A DNA stretch of 64,000 bases, taken from NCBI RefSeq assembly GCF_000721705.1, contig NZ_JOJL01000020.1, positions 367,647 to 431,646 of the forward strand, read 5' to 3'. Shown here one piece after another: positions 1 through 9,900 of this stretch. Each line of letters begins with the position of its first letter. Position 1 is the stretch's first letter. Source of the DNA: Actinoplanes subtropicus. Lineage in GTDB: Bacteria > Actinomycetota > Actinomycetes > Mycobacteriales > Micromonosporaceae. The position numbers and the translations under genes are program-made. Below the pieces are notes generated by a model that saw nothing but the letters and a program-made list of their open reading frames with translations, did not search any database and was not told where the DNA came from.

Positions 1-401
1 CGGCGCTCGGCTCGACGAGCGAGGTGGTCGAGGTCGTCGAGGTCGGGGAGCTGGGCGCGGGCCTGCTCACGCCGGGGGACGAGCCGACCGCGCGGGCCGT
101 CCGGCTGATCCGCGAGGCCGAGCTGCTGGTGGTGGCGACGCCGACGTACAAGGGCAGCTACACCGGCGTACTCAAGGTGCTGCTGGACCAACTGCCGGCG
201 CAAGCCCTCGCCGGAAAGCGTGCCGTCCCGGTGGTGACCGCCGGCGTGGCGCCGCAGGCGGCCGCCGCGGAAGCGCTGCTGCGGCAGCTGCTCACCGAGT
301 TGGGGGCGGAGGTCGCGCCGGGCCTGCCGGTGGTCGAGGCGGACCTGCCGGAGTCGGCATCGATCGCCGAGGCCTACGCCCACAGCCTCATCACAGCTTG
401 A
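1..401 (+). CDS. NADPH-dependent FMN reductase, SsuE/MsuE-like (5' end outside window)
   Basis: The reading frame is open from the window edge, so the N-terminus is missing; the first in-frame GTG (position 24) is unlikely to be the real start. The visible part contains PTYKGSYTGVLKVLLDQLP, the flavin-binding loop typical of flavodoxin-fold FMN reductases that feed reduced FMN to two-component monooxygenases such as alkanesulfonate monooxygenase. The partner gene is not in the window. It converges on the subtilase, with a strong hairpin between them. The family is fairly clear; the exact substrate partner cannot be seen. Confidence 0.8.
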   Translation, partial: ALGSTSEVVEVVEVGELGAGLLTPGDEPTARAVRLIREAELLVVATPTYKGSYTGVLKVLLDQLPAQALAGKRAVPVVTAGVAPQAAAAEALLRQLLTELGAEVAPGLPVVEADLPESASIAEAYAHSLITA

Positions 402-448
402 ATACAGGCCACTGACAAACGCGAACATTAAAGTCCTCGTATGTGAAA

Positions 449-492
449 GCGCTCGCTCGGCGTCTCCGTGCCCCCGGCCGCCGAGCGAGCGC
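449..492. terminator. Bidirectional hairpin terminator between convergent genes
   Basis: A perfect 14-bp inverted repeat (GCGCTCGCTCGGCG at 449-462 and its complement at 479-492) with a 16-nt loop lies between the FMN reductase stop (401) and the subtilase stop (501). There is no clean T-run, as is usual for actinobacterial terminators. Position between two gene ends supports the call. Confidence 0.75.
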
Positions 493-500
493 GATCACGT

Positions 501-2138
<1,638 letters not shown>

Positions 2139-2260
2139 AGCCGCTCGATCGGTCGCGACCGGACCCTACTTGAGGTCCGCGAACCGGAAATATCCCTTCC
2201 CGTCGCGGCGTTCCAAAGGTCGCGTCCGGCGGTCCGGCCGGCGCGGAAAGAGGTTCCGCC

Positions 2261-2383
2261 ATGAAGGTTCGCAACTCGCTCCGGTCGCTGAAGAGCAAGC
2301 CGGGTTCGGTCATCACCCGCCGCCGCGGCCGCCAGGTAGTGGTCAACAAGAAGAACCCGCGCTGGAACGGCCGGCAGGGCTGA
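2261..2383 (+). CDS. rpmJ: 50S ribosomal protein L36, zinc-free (C-minus) paralogue
   Basis: A 40-residue protein beginning [16 protein letters not shown] and ending [10 protein letters not shown]. It matches the alternative L36 (YkgO type), which lacks the Cys/His zinc ligands of standard L36; no cysteine is present. An AAAGAGG ribosome-binding site lies 7 nt before the ATG. In other bacteria this paralogue replaces zinc-binding L36 during zinc starvation under Zur control. I do not see a convincing Zur box in the roughly 120 bp upstream, so Zur control here is unproven. A strong terminator follows. Confidence 0.93.
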   Translation: MKVRNSLRSLKSKPGSVITRRRGRQVVVNKKNPRWNGRQG

Positions 2384-2442
2384 CGCCACGCCGCCGGGAT
2401 GACCGCGCGAAACCCGCGGGCACGCGATAACTTTTAGCAGCG

Positions 2443-2478
2443 AAGGCCGGAGACCCGCCGCCACGGGTCTTCGGCCTT
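2443..2478 (+). terminator. Intrinsic terminator after the L36 gene
   Basis: A 15-bp stem with one G-T wobble (arms 2443-2457 and 2464-2478) and a 6-nt loop, followed by TTTCTGTTCATTT. It ends just before the stop of the opposing response regulator (2484), so it may serve both directions. Confidence 0.85.
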
Positions 2479-2483
2479 TCTGT

Positions 2484-3125
2484 TCATTTGCGCTCTGTTC
2501 CCTTCCGCAGGGCGACCAGGGCCAGGCGTACGCGATTAGGGCTGTCGGTCTTGGCCATCAGCGCCGTGATGTGCGTCTTCACCGTGGTCACGCCGATGTG
2601 CAGGCGCTCGCCGATCTCCGCGTTCGACAGGCCCTCGCCGACCAGGTCGAGCACGGCCCGCTCGCGCGCGGTCAGCCCCTCGATCGGTTTCGGCTCGGCC
2701 GGCCGGCTGTGCACCGCCCGGGAGACCAGCCGGCGCAGCACGTCCTGGCTGAACGGGCTGTCCCCGGCCGCGGCCCGCCGGATGCCGTCCAGCAGTTCGG
2801 CGGGCGGCGCGTCCTTGAGCAGGAAGCCGCACGCCCCCGCGGTCAGCGCCGGGTAGAGGTGGTCGTCGTCGCCGAAGGTAGTCAGCACCAGCACCCGGGT
2901 GGCCGGGCGGTTCGCCAGGATCCGGCTGGTGGCGCTGATCCCGTCCACCCCGGGCATCCGCAGGTCCATCACCACCACGTCCGGGGTCAGGCGCTCGGCC
3001 AGCGTCACCGCCTGCCGCCCGTCGCCGGCCTCGCCCACCACCTCGAGGTCGGCCTCGGCGTCGCAGAGCATCCGCAGCCCGGCCCGGATCAGCGGCTGGT
3101 CGTCGACGAGCAGCACCCGGATCAC
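2484..3125 (-). CDS. NarL/LuxR-family response regulator
   Basis: The receiver domain shows the acidic pair in LLVDDQ, the phospho-acceptor Asp in VVMDLRMPG and the conserved Lys in FLLKDAPP. The C-terminus is a LuxR-type HTH (LTARERAVLDLVGEGLSNAEIGERL). I chose the GTG at 3125 because it overlaps the TGA of the upstream kinase (GTGA), which implies translational coupling; a longer frame to 3152 would run into the kinase. It is the DNA-binding output of the kinase encoded just upstream. Target genes cannot be read from the sequence; the membrane protein in the same operon is a candidate. Confidence 0.93.
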   Translation of the reverse strand: MIRVLLVDDQPLIRAGLRMLCDAEADLEVVGEAGDGRQAVTLAERLTPDVVVMDLRMPGVDGISATSRILANRPATRVLVLTTFGDDDHLYPALTAGACGFLLKDAPPAELLDGIRRAAAGDSPFSQDVLRRLVSRAVHSRPAEPKPIEGLTARERAVLDLVGEGLSNAEIGERLHIGVTTVKTHITALMAKTDSPNRVRLALVALRKGTERK

Positions 3126-4333
3126 CGCGGCAACACCGTCCCGACCCGCCACCCGCTCCCGTCCGGCCCGGCGGTCAACTCCCCGCCCAGCACTTCGACT
3201 CGCTCACGCATGCCAACCAGCCCGTGCCCGCCAGCTGGGCCACTACCGGCGCCTGGTCCTACGGACGGCGCGGAGAACCAGGCCCCCTGCGGGGGCAAGC
3301 CGACCGCGTCCCCCTCGTTGCCAGCCGCCCCGCCGTCATCGGTGACCTCCCAGCTCACCGCGTCGTCGTCGACGGTCACCCGCAGGCGGGCCCGGGCGGT
3401 CGGTCCGGCGTGCTTGGCCACGTTGGTCAGCGCCTCCTGGGTCAGGCGGAGCACGGCCAGGCCGCGTACCGCGTCGATGGTTCCCACCGCCTCGTCGATG
3501 TCCGCTTCCACGGACAGCCCGGTGCGCCGGGCGGTGTCGACCGCCGCGCCCAGCGCCGCCGGCAGCGAGCCCGGCTCGATCGCGGTGATCGCCGCATCGT
3601 CGCGCACCCCGGCCGGATCGCGCAGCACCTCGACCAGCCGCCGCAGGTCGGTCAGCGCGGTCGTCCCGGTGGCGTGCACGTCGTCGAGCACCTCGGCCAC
3701 CCGCGGATCGAGCTCCGGGAGCACGTGCCGGGCCACCCCGGCGCGCAGCACCATCGACGCCACGTGATGCGCGACCACGTCGTGCAGCTCGCGGGCGATC
3801 GCGCCGCGCTCGTCGGCCCGCGCCGCCCGGCCCTCCGACTCGGCCCACAGTTGCGCCTGCCGGCCCAGCTCCCGGGTGTTGCGGATGACCAGGCCGAGCA
3901 GCAGCGGCAGCCCGACCGGCAGCAGCAGGATCCCGAAGATCTCGGTGGACACCGGCCCGTCCGAGCCCGGCAGGCCGAACACCAGGTAGACCGCGAACAG
4001 CAGCGCCGTGCAGAGCCAGATCGTCAGCGGCCGGGCGGTCCAGAGCGCGACCTCGACCAGCGCCCAGCTGGCGCCGACCCGGTTGATCGTCTCGTCGGGC
4101 AGCACACAGATCGCGATCGTCAGCAGCCCGGTCTGCGCCAGGAAGTTGACCAGCGGCCAGCGGCCCAGCGCGATCGCGCAGCCGAAGGCGAGCACCGCGA
4201 GCTGCCACTGCCGGGCGTCCGGGAGCCCCGGGTCGTGGGGGCCGAACACCAGGTAGGCCACTCCGCTGAGGTCGAGCAGGAGCATGCGCAGCCAGGTCTG
4301 CCGGCGCTCGAAGAGGCGTACCACCCAGCCCAT
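3122..4333 (-). CDS. Sensor histidine kinase (HisKA_3/HPK7 type)
   Basis: 403 aa. The N-terminal half carries about five membrane segments without a large extracellular domain, so it may sense membrane state. The dimerisation/phosphoacceptor helix has the family motif ARELHDVVAHHV (phospho-His near residue 188). The ATPase domain contains LTQEALTNVAKHA (N box) and GGHGLVGMRERV (G box). It is coupled to its response regulator by a 4-base overlap and starts 5 bp after the stop of the membrane protein upstream, so the three genes probably form one operon. Confidence 0.93.
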   Translation of the reverse strand: MGWVVRLFERRQTWLRMLLLDLSGVAYLVFGPHDPGLPDARQWQLAVLAFGCAIALGRWPLVNFLAQTGLLTIAICVLPDETINRVGASWALVEVALWTARPLTIWLCTALLFAVYLVFGLPGSDGPVSTEIFGILLLPVGLPLLLGLVIRNTRELGRQAQLWAESEGRAARADERGAIARELHDVVAHHVASMVLRAGVARHVLPELDPRVAEVLDDVHATGTTALTDLRRLVEVLRDPAGVRDDAAITAIEPGSLPAALGAAVDTARRTGLSVEADIDEAVGTIDAVRGLAVLRLTQEALTNVAKHAGPTARARLRVTVDDDAVSWEVTDDGGAAGNEGDAVGLPPQGAWFSAPSVGPGAGSGPAGGHGLVGMRERVEVLGGELTAGPDGSGWRVGTVLPR

Positions 4334-4338
4334 GCCGA

Positions 4339-5328
4339 TCAGCCTAGGACCGCGGGACGCCGCTTCGCGGTCCGCAGCACCAGCGTCGCGGCGATTCCGG
4401 TGGCGACGGCGAGCGCCGCCCAGGCACTCAGGGTGAGGGCATCCGGTTTCACCAGCGGTTGCCCGCGCAGGGCCTGCCAGGTCAACAGCACATTGAGTAC
4501 GCCGTAGGCCGCGCCCGCGACGAGCAGCAGCCGGGCCCGAACGCCGTCACCGAGCCGGGTGCGGGTCAGCAGGAAGGCCAGCAGCGGCAGGGCCTGCAGC
4601 GCGTGCAACCCGAAGAAGTGGCCGATCCGCAGGTCGCCGCCCGTGGTGCTCCAGCCCAGGAACGGCAGCCCCGGCCCGCCGTCCGGCACGCCCACGCTGT
4701 GCGCTCCGGCGAGATCCCCGCGCGGGATCACCATCGGCACCGCGGCCAGCATGCCCAGCAGCGAAAGGCCAAGACCGAGCCTCATCCCGTACGCGATAGA
4801 CCGGTCTTCAGTCCGGTTAAGGGCGGTGGGCGGGGCGGTTGGCTGGCGGTCCTTGATTCTCTGCCGTAGCGCCGCCACCGCGATGATCAGGTGGCTCACG
4901 AACAGCAGCATGATCGAGACGCCCATGGTCCGCCAGAGCGCGGCGTCGAACGGGGTGGTCTGGTTGTAGTGGCTGGTCGTGCCGCGGGCCGCCTGCAGCA
5001 CGACGATCGCCTCCTCGATCACCGCGACCGCGACGATCACCACCGCGGCCGCCTCGCCCACCCGGCTGCGGCGCGGCAGCACGGAGAGCATCCAGGCGAT
5101 GGTGAGCCCGTAGACGGCCAGCGAGACGGCGAACTTGAACGGCTTGACCCAGATCGGCGCCCCGGTGAGCACCCGCGGGTCGAGGAAGATCCCGGCGGCG
5201 GTGACGACGGCGAGCACCGCCATCACCCCGGTCAGCACCAGCAGCGGCCGGTGCAGCTTGTTGAGGGGAGCGACAGCGACAGTAGTCATGACCGCAGCCT
5301 GCGGATTCACGGCGATCGTTTCGCCCAC
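4339..5328 (-). CDS. Conserved multi-pass membrane protein, function unknown
   Basis: Up to 329 aa with seven or eight hydrophobic segments, for example LLVLTGVMAVLAVVTAAGIFL and LLPLLAFLLTRTRL-like stretches, separated by short loops. I do not recognise a characterised family; similar proteins are common in actinomycetes. An internal ATG at 5289 (starting MTTVAVAPL) gives a 316-residue protein and may be the real start, since neither start has a good ribosome-binding site. It lies directly upstream of the kinase/regulator pair and may be an accessory sensor or a target of that system. Confidence 0.75.
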   Translation of the reverse strand: MGETIAVNPQAAVMTTVAVAPLNKLHRPLLVLTGVMAVLAVVTAAGIFLDPRVLTGAPIWVKPFKFAVSLAVYGLTIAWMLSVLPRRSRVGEAAAVVIVAVAVIEEAIVVLQAARGTTSHYNQTTPFDAALWRTMGVSIMLLFVSHLIIAVAALRQRIKDRQPTAPPTALNRTEDRSIAYGMRLGLGLSLLGMLAAVPMVIPRGDLAGAHSVGVPDGGPGLPFLGWSTTGGDLRIGHFFGLHALQALPLLAFLLTRTRLGDGVRARLLLVAGAAYGVLNVLLTWQALRGQPLVKPDALTLSAWAALAVATGIAATLVLRTAKRRPAVLG

Positions 5329-5388
5329 CCGCGGGCCGGATCGGTGGCCCCGGGTCGGAGCCGCTCTCCTACCTGGGTAGGAGGTCGC

Positions 5389-5946
5389 TCACGGCCGCAC
5401 GTCCAGGTCGAAGTCGTCGGCGACGTCGTCCACCGGGACGACCCGCACCTGGTCGGCGTGGGCTCGCAGGTAGTCGCGGGCACCGCGGTCCCCGGTCGCG
5501 GTCGCGATCACGCCGGGCCAGTGCCGCCGGCCGAGCAGCACCGGGTGACCACGCCGGGTGCCGTAGCCGCCCATCACCAGGGCGTCCTCGGCGGCGAAGG
5601 CGGTCACCCTGCGTACCGCCTCGGCGGTCACCCTCGGCATGTCCACCAGCAGCACGACCACGGCCTCGGCCGGCGTCGCGGTCAGCGCCTCGAGCCCGAC
5701 CCGCAACGACGAGCCGAGCCCGCTCGCCCAGTCCGGATTGACCACACTGGGCGGGAGCTCGGCCGCCTGCTCGATGACGGCCGGGGCTTGCGCCCCGAGC
5801 ACCACCAGGCTTTGTGTCACATCGGCTGTCCGCAGGGTCTCGGCCGCGCGGTCCACCAGGAGCATTCCCTCGTACGCGACGAGCGCCTTCGGCATGCCGT
5901 AGCGGCGCCCGCCACCCGCCGCCAGTACCAGTCCGGCCGTTCCCAC
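5389..5946 (-). CDS. MobA-like nucleotidyltransferase family protein
   Basis: 185 aa. The N-terminal LAAGGGRRYGMPKAL is the GGxxxRxGxPK nucleotide-binding motif of the MobA/MocA group, and VLLVDMPRV supplies the metal-binding Asp. Relatives transfer CMP or GMP to molybdopterin, or act on other NTP substrates. No molybdoenzyme gene is nearby, so the substrate is open. It starts 10 bp after the ABC permease stop on the same strand and may be the last gene of that operon. Confidence 0.8.
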   Translation of the reverse strand: MGTAGLVLAAGGGRRYGMPKALVAYEGMLLVDRAAETLRTADVTQSLVVLGAQAPAVIEQAAELPPSVVNPDWASGLGSSLRVGLEALTATPAEAVVVLLVDMPRVTAEAVRRVTAFAAEDALVMGGYGTRRGHPVLLGRRHWPGVIATATGDRGARDYLRAHADQVRVVPVDDVADDFDLDVRP

Positions 5947-5956
5947 GTTCCCGATC

Positions 5957-6763
5957 CTAGGACTCGCGGTTGTAGAGCTTCTTCGACCACAGGTAGCCGC
6001 CGAGGGCCATCACCGCGCACCAGGCCAGCGCGATCCACCCGTCGTTGCCGACCGGCCGGTCCATCAGCAGGGCGCGCATGGTCTCGATGATCGGCGTGAA
6101 CGGCTGGTGCTCGGCGAACCAGCGCAGGCCGGCCGGCATCGACGCGGTGGGGACGAACCCGCTGCTGAGGAACGGCAGCAGGATCAGCGGCATCGGGATG
6201 TTGCTCGCCGTCTCCACCGTCTTGCTCACCTGACCGAGCGCCACGCACAGCCAGACCAGCGCGAAGGTCACCGCCACCAGGAAGCCGGCCGTGAGCAGCC
6301 ACCCGCCCAGCGAGGCGGTCGGCCGGAAGCCGACCAGCAGCGCCACCCCGATCACCGCGGCCAGGGCGATCATCGCCTGGATCACGCTGCCCAGGACGTG
6401 CCCGGTCAGCACGGAGACGCGGGCGATGTGCATCGTGCGGAAGCGGGCGATGATGCCCTCGGTCATGTCCATCGCGATCGAGATGGCGGTCCCCTGCACG
6501 GTGGCCGTGATGGTCATCAGGATGATCGCGGGCGCCACGTAGTTGGCGTACGCCGCCCGGCCGCCGCCGCCCTGCAGGCCGGCGCCGAGCGTACCGCCGA
6601 AGACGTAGACGAACAGCAGCAGGAAGACGACCGGCATGCCGATCAGCGTGATGGTCATCGACGGGTACCGCAGCATGCGCTTGAGGTTGCGGCGCAGCAT
6701 CGTCGCCGAGTCGCGCAGCGGGTGGAATCTCCGGTCGGCCGGGGTCAGCGTCAAGGTGCTCAT
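5957..6763 (-). CDS. ABC-2 type exporter permease (DrrB-like)
   Basis: 268 aa with six predicted membrane helices. The start (MSTLTLTPADRRF) overlaps the ATPase stop as ATGA. The layout (cytoplasmic N-terminus, RNLKRMLRYP before helix 1, a conserved loop before helix 3, NIPMPLILLPFLSSGFVP between helices) matches the daunorubicin-resistance permease group. It should form the channel of an exporter with the adjacent ATPase. Substrate unknown. Confidence 0.9.
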   Translation of the reverse strand: MSTLTLTPADRRFHPLRDSATMLRRNLKRMLRYPSMTITLIGMPVVFLLLFVYVFGGTLGAGLQGGGGRAAYANYVAPAIILMTITATVQGTAISIAMDMTEGIIARFRTMHIARVSVLTGHVLGSVIQAMIALAAVIGVALLVGFRPTASLGGWLLTAGFLVAVTFALVWLCVALGQVSKTVETASNIPMPLILLPFLSSGFVPTASMPAGLRWFAEHQPFTPIIETMRALLMDRPVGNDGWIALAWCAVMALGGYLWSKKLYNRES

Positions 6764-7701
6764 CGGTTCGTCACCCTCTCGGTGGTTGACCGGTTGCCGG
6801 TCAGGGCCAGGAACACGTCGTCGAGATCGGGGGTGTGCACGGACATCTCGTCGACCTTGACGGCCCGCTCGTCGAGCCGGTCGATCAGGGTCTTCAGCGC
6901 GGTCAGGCTGCCGTCGCTCGGCACCCGCAGGGCCAGCCCCTCGCCCTCCCGGGTGGCACCGGCCAGCGCCTCCCGGGCCGCGTCGAGCTGCTGTTCGTCG
7001 GTGAAGTGCAGGCGGACGTGGCCGCCCGGGATGCGGCGCTTGAGCTCCTCGGCGGTGCCCTCGGCGACCACCCGGCCGCCGTCCAGCACGGCGATCCGGT
7101 CGGCCAGTTCGTCGGCCTCCGCCAGGTACTGCGTGGTGAGGAAGATGGTGACGCCGTCGGCCACCAGGTCCCGCACGATCTGCCACATCTCCCGGCGGCT
7201 GCGCGGGTCCAGTCCGGTGGTCGGCTCGTCCAGGAAGATCACCTGCGGGCTGCCGACCAGGGTCATCGCCAGATCGAGCCGCCGCAGCATGCCGCCCGAG
7301 TAGGTGCCGGCCGGCTTGCGGGCCGCCTCGGTCAGCTCGAACCGCTCGAGCAGCCGTTCGCAGCGCCGCCGGCCCTCGGCCCGGGAGAGCTGGTGCAGGT
7401 CGGTCATCAGGCGCAGGTTCTCCTCGCCGGTGAGCAGCTTGTCCACCGCGGAGAACTGGCCGGTGACCCCGATCGCGGCGCGCACCGCGTCCGGCTCGCG
7501 GGCCACGTCGTGGCCGGCGACCTTGGCCTCGCCGGCGTCGGCCCGGTGCAGGGTCGAGAGGATCTTGACGGTGGTGGTCTTGCCGGCGCCGTTCGCGCCG
7601 AGCAGCGCGAAGACGGTTCCCCTCGGGACGTCCAGGTCGATGCCGTCGAGGACCAAGTGGTCGCCGAACGACTTCCGGAGCCCGGTCACGGTGATGGTCA
7701 T
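6760..7701 (-). CDS. ABC exporter ATP-binding protein (DrrA-like)
   Basis: 313 aa. It has Walker A GANGAGKTT, the ABC signature YSGGMLRRLDLA, Walker B VIFLDEPTTGLD and an H-loop-region TQYLAEADELAD. The C-terminal extension after about residue 220 is characteristic of the DrrA/CcmA drug-exporter group. It is translationally coupled to the permease and preceded by the DUF4097 gene 20 bp upstream. The operon probably answers envelope stress or a toxic compound, which is inference. Confidence 0.92.
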   Translation of the reverse strand: MTITVTGLRKSFGDHLVLDGIDLDVPRGTVFALLGANGAGKTTTVKILSTLHRADAGEAKVAGHDVAREPDAVRAAIGVTGQFSAVDKLLTGEENLRLMTDLHQLSRAEGRRRCERLLERFELTEAARKPAGTYSGGMLRRLDLAMTLVGSPQVIFLDEPTTGLDPRSRREMWQIVRDLVADGVTIFLTTQYLAEADELADRIAVLDGGRVVAEGTAEELKRRIPGGHVRLHFTDEQQLDAAREALAGATREGEGLALRVPSDGSLTALKTLIDRLDERAVKVDEMSVHTPDLDDVFLALTGNRSTTERVTNR

Positions 7702-7721
7702 GGCGTTCCCTCTTCCCTCGG

Positions 7722-8564
7722 CTACGAGCGGTGGACGGTGATGTCGCCGAACGAGATGCGGGCGTGCACCTGGACCGTCTCGGCCGCCTCGTCCGGCCCG
7801 GCGGCCTTGTCCAGCTGGTTGCGGACGTGCCCGAAGCCGGTCTTGGCCTCGAGCCAGGCGGCGGTGCCCTCGGCGATGCCGATGTCCAGCCCGCCCATCC
7901 CGGTCTCGGCGACGACCGAGCCGCGGGCGACCTGGCCGAGCCGGACGTCGCCGTTGGAGGTCTTCGCGTCGACGCCGGCGCCGGCCCGCTCGATCTCGAT
8001 GTCGCCGTTGGCGGCGCGGACCCGGACGTCCCCGGTGACGGTGCCAATCAGGGTGGCGCCGTTGGAGTTCTTCACCGCCGCGGCGCCCTGGACCTCGCCG
8101 ACCTGGACCTTGCCGGTGCCGGTGGAGATCTCGGTGGCCCCGGCGGCGGCGCCGACGGTGACGTTCCCGGCCGAGGTCTCCAGGCGCAGCGTGCCGGTCC
8201 GCTCGACCGACACGTTGCCGGCCGACGTCTTGAGCCGGGTCTCGCCCAGCCGGCCGGCGGTGCGCAGGTCGCCCATCTGCACCTGGGCGTCCACCCGGGA
8301 GCCGGTGGGCAGTTCGATGGTCACGTCCACCGAGCGCAGCTTGCGGGAGAAGTCGAAGGTCCGCTTCGGGCCGATGACCCGCAGTTCGCCGCCGGCGTAG
8401 TCGACGCGGACCTGCCGCGCGGCGGCCACGTCGGACTCCTCGGCCTCGTCGCTGGGGCGGACGTCGACGACGGTGTCGGCCCGGTCGCTCGCGGCGATCC
8501 GCACGTAGCCGACGCTGAGGTCGAGAGTGACGTTGATCGATTCGGTGGTCTCGAAAGTAGGCAT
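7722..8564 (-). CDS. DUF4097 beta-helix/toast-rack repeat protein
   Basis: 280 aa made of short beta-strand repeats rich in V-x-T-S-A/N-G-D/N (TSAGNVSV, TSAGNVTVG, TSNGDVRL), typical of DUF4097. There is no signal peptide or membrane segment. In actinomycetes this family commonly sits between a small RHH regulator and a DrrAB-type exporter, as here, where it starts 44 bp after the regulator gene. Its molecular role is not known; a scaffold or sensor for the exporter is possible. Confidence 0.88.
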   Translation of the reverse strand: MPTFETTESINVTLDLSVGYVRIAASDRADTVVDVRPSDEAEESDVAAARQVRVDYAGGELRVIGPKRTFDFSRKLRSVDVTIELPTGSRVDAQVQMGDLRTAGRLGETRLKTSAGNVSVERTGTLRLETSAGNVTVGAAAGATEISTGTGKVQVGEVQGAAAVKNSNGATLIGTVTGDVRVRAANGDIEIERAGAGVDAKTSNGDVRLGQVARGSVVAETGMGGLDIGIAEGTAAWLEAKTGFGHVRNQLDKAAGPDEAAETVQVHARISFGDITVHRS

Positions 8565-8608
8565 GGTTGTCCCGTCGTGATGACTCGGATGGCTGTTGAG
8601 CTGGGCTT

Positions 8609-9112
8609 TTAGCGGACCCAGCCGCTGAACTGGCGTGCGCCGCGAGCCCCGCCGCCGCGCGGCTCGGGACGCTGATGCGCCGTCTGGAGGGCGGCCGCGG
8701 CGGCCCGGCTGAGCCAGGCGTTGACCGACCGGCCCTCCTTGGCCGCGGCTTCCTCGATGGCGGCCTTCAAGTGCTCCGGCATGCGTACGTTGATCCGCGC
8801 CGCCGGACCGTCCTCGGCGAACTGCAGGTCACCCTCCGGCGCGGCCGCCGCGGACTCCCCCGTCTCGACGGCCGGCAGGCTGACGACGAAGTTCGGGTCG
8901 CGGCCGCGCAGCCGCAACTCCACCGAGCCCGGCGCCAGATCCTGCGTGATCTCGTCGGCCGCCGCGGAGAGCGCGTCCAGCAGCGTCATCCGGATCGCCG
9001 ACTCCAGCGACCCGGTCAGGCGCTCGACCAGCGCACGCGCCTCGGGCCCGCCGGCCTCGGCCAGGGTGGCGAACTCGCGGCCAAGGTTGTTCACATACGA
9101 GGTCAAGTCCAT
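8609..9112 (-). CDS. Ribbon-helix-helix (Arc/HicB-like) transcriptional regulator
   Basis: 167 aa. The DNA-binding part is in the C-terminal half: INVRMPEHLKAAIEEAAAKEGRSVNAWLSRAAAAAL has the strand-helix-helix pattern of antitoxin-type RHH proteins. The N-terminal half is acidic and of unknown fold. The basic, Gly/Arg-rich tail ends QFSGWVR. I start at the ATG at 9112 (MDLTSYVNN). Three GTGCCA repeats at 11-bp spacing overlap that codon, suggesting autorepression of this regulator-DUF4097-ABC operon. No toxin gene is adjacent. Confidence 0.85.
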   Translation of the reverse strand: MDLTSYVNNLGREFATLAEAGGPEARALVERLTGSLESAIRMTLLDALSAAADEITQDLAPGSVELRLRGRDPNFVVSLPAVETGESAAAAPEGDLQFAEDGPAARINVRMPEHLKAAIEEAAAKEGRSVNAWLSRAAAAALQTAHQRPEPRGGGARGARQFSGWVR

Positions 9113-9139
9113 GGCACCACTATGGCACACCGGTGGCAC
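9112..9139 (-). promoter_or_regulatory. Three GTGCCA direct repeats, likely RHH operator
   Basis: On the minus strand GTGCCA occurs three times (9139-9134, 9128-9123, 9117-9112) with exact 11-bp spacing; the last copy overlaps the start codon as GTGCCATGG. One turn spacing is what arrays of RHH dimers prefer. No ribosome-binding site is visible, so the transcript may be leaderless. Confidence 0.55.
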
Positions 9140-9237
9140 ACAAGCAAGCCATCTTGGCCCACAGCGATGGCGCCGGGTGCCATCGGCGGCGCCTTCCTAG
9201 GGGAGGCGCCGCTGCTCGCCGAGCCGGCCGTCAGCTG

Positions 9238-9900
9238 TCACAACAGGCCGAGGTCGCGCGCGACGATGACGGCCGTCATTCGGTCGTGGCAATCGAGCTT
9301 GACGTAGGCATTCTCCAGATGCTTGCGGACAGTGCGGACGCTGATCCGGCAAAGACGGGCGATTTGCTGCGCACTCAGTCCGTCCGCCAGATGGGTGAGC
9401 AACTCCAGTTCGCGGTCGGTCATGCCGATCCTGCTCCGAGACTCCCCCTGCCGAGCAAGGTCCACGCTCGCTGGCCGCGGCCTGGCGTAGACATAATCAA
9501 GAACCGTGAGTATCGGCTGCAGGCTGGCCGCCAATTCCATTGCCTCGGCATGGAAGTCGCCGCTGGATCGGTTGATGGCCCATCCTCGCACCGCATCGCG
9601 GGTAAGCAAAGTCGGAATTCCCAATTGATAATGAGCGCGAATGGGCACGAATAGTTCACTGTATACGACGTGGGACCGCCATTGCCGGTCCGAAAGGAAG
9701 TCGCTTATCTTGTGTGGCGCCGTATCGTCCGGTCGCGTGGCGTACCGTTCAACGAGCGGATGCCTGTCCATGAACGCCGCAAGGGTCAGATCGGACATTT
9801 GCGAATGGCCACGGCCGCCGTACCAATGGCCGCTCTGGATCGGAGTGGCGGACGCGCCACCCGCCACCGTCCGGCAGGAGACGTCGCCCGCCGATATCAC
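9238..9900 (-). CDS. LuxR-type HTH transcriptional regulator
   Basis: 220 aa. The C-terminus is a clear LuxR HTH (MTDRELELLTHLADGLSAQQIARL, then VRTVRKHLENAYVKL). The N-terminal part (MDRHPLVERYAT, KISDFLSDRQWRSHVVYSELF) resembles the GAF-like sensor of a common actinomycete LuxR family with no receiver domain. The GTG at 9900 is preferred because a perfect AAAGGAGGT lies 10 nt upstream (9919-9911); a shorter form from 9798 is possible. With this start its 5' end overlaps the 5' part of the opposite RDD gene. Ligand and targets are unknown. Confidence 0.82.
   Translation of the reverse strand: MISAGDVSCRTVAGGASATPIQSGHWYGGRGHSQMSDLTLAAFMDRHPLVERYATRPDDTAPHKISDFLSDRQWRSHVVYSELFVPIRAHYQLGIPTLLTRDAVRGWAINRSSGDFHAEAMELAASLQPILTVLDYVYARPRPASVDLARQGESRSRIGMTDRELELLTHLADGLSAQQIARLCRISVRTVRKHLENAYVKLDCHDRMTAVIVARDLGLL

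Noticed and set aside
6835..8400. Plus-strand frames over the ABC/DUF4097 operon
   Set aside because: Antisense shadow frames with His/Gln/Gly-rich composition and no motif.
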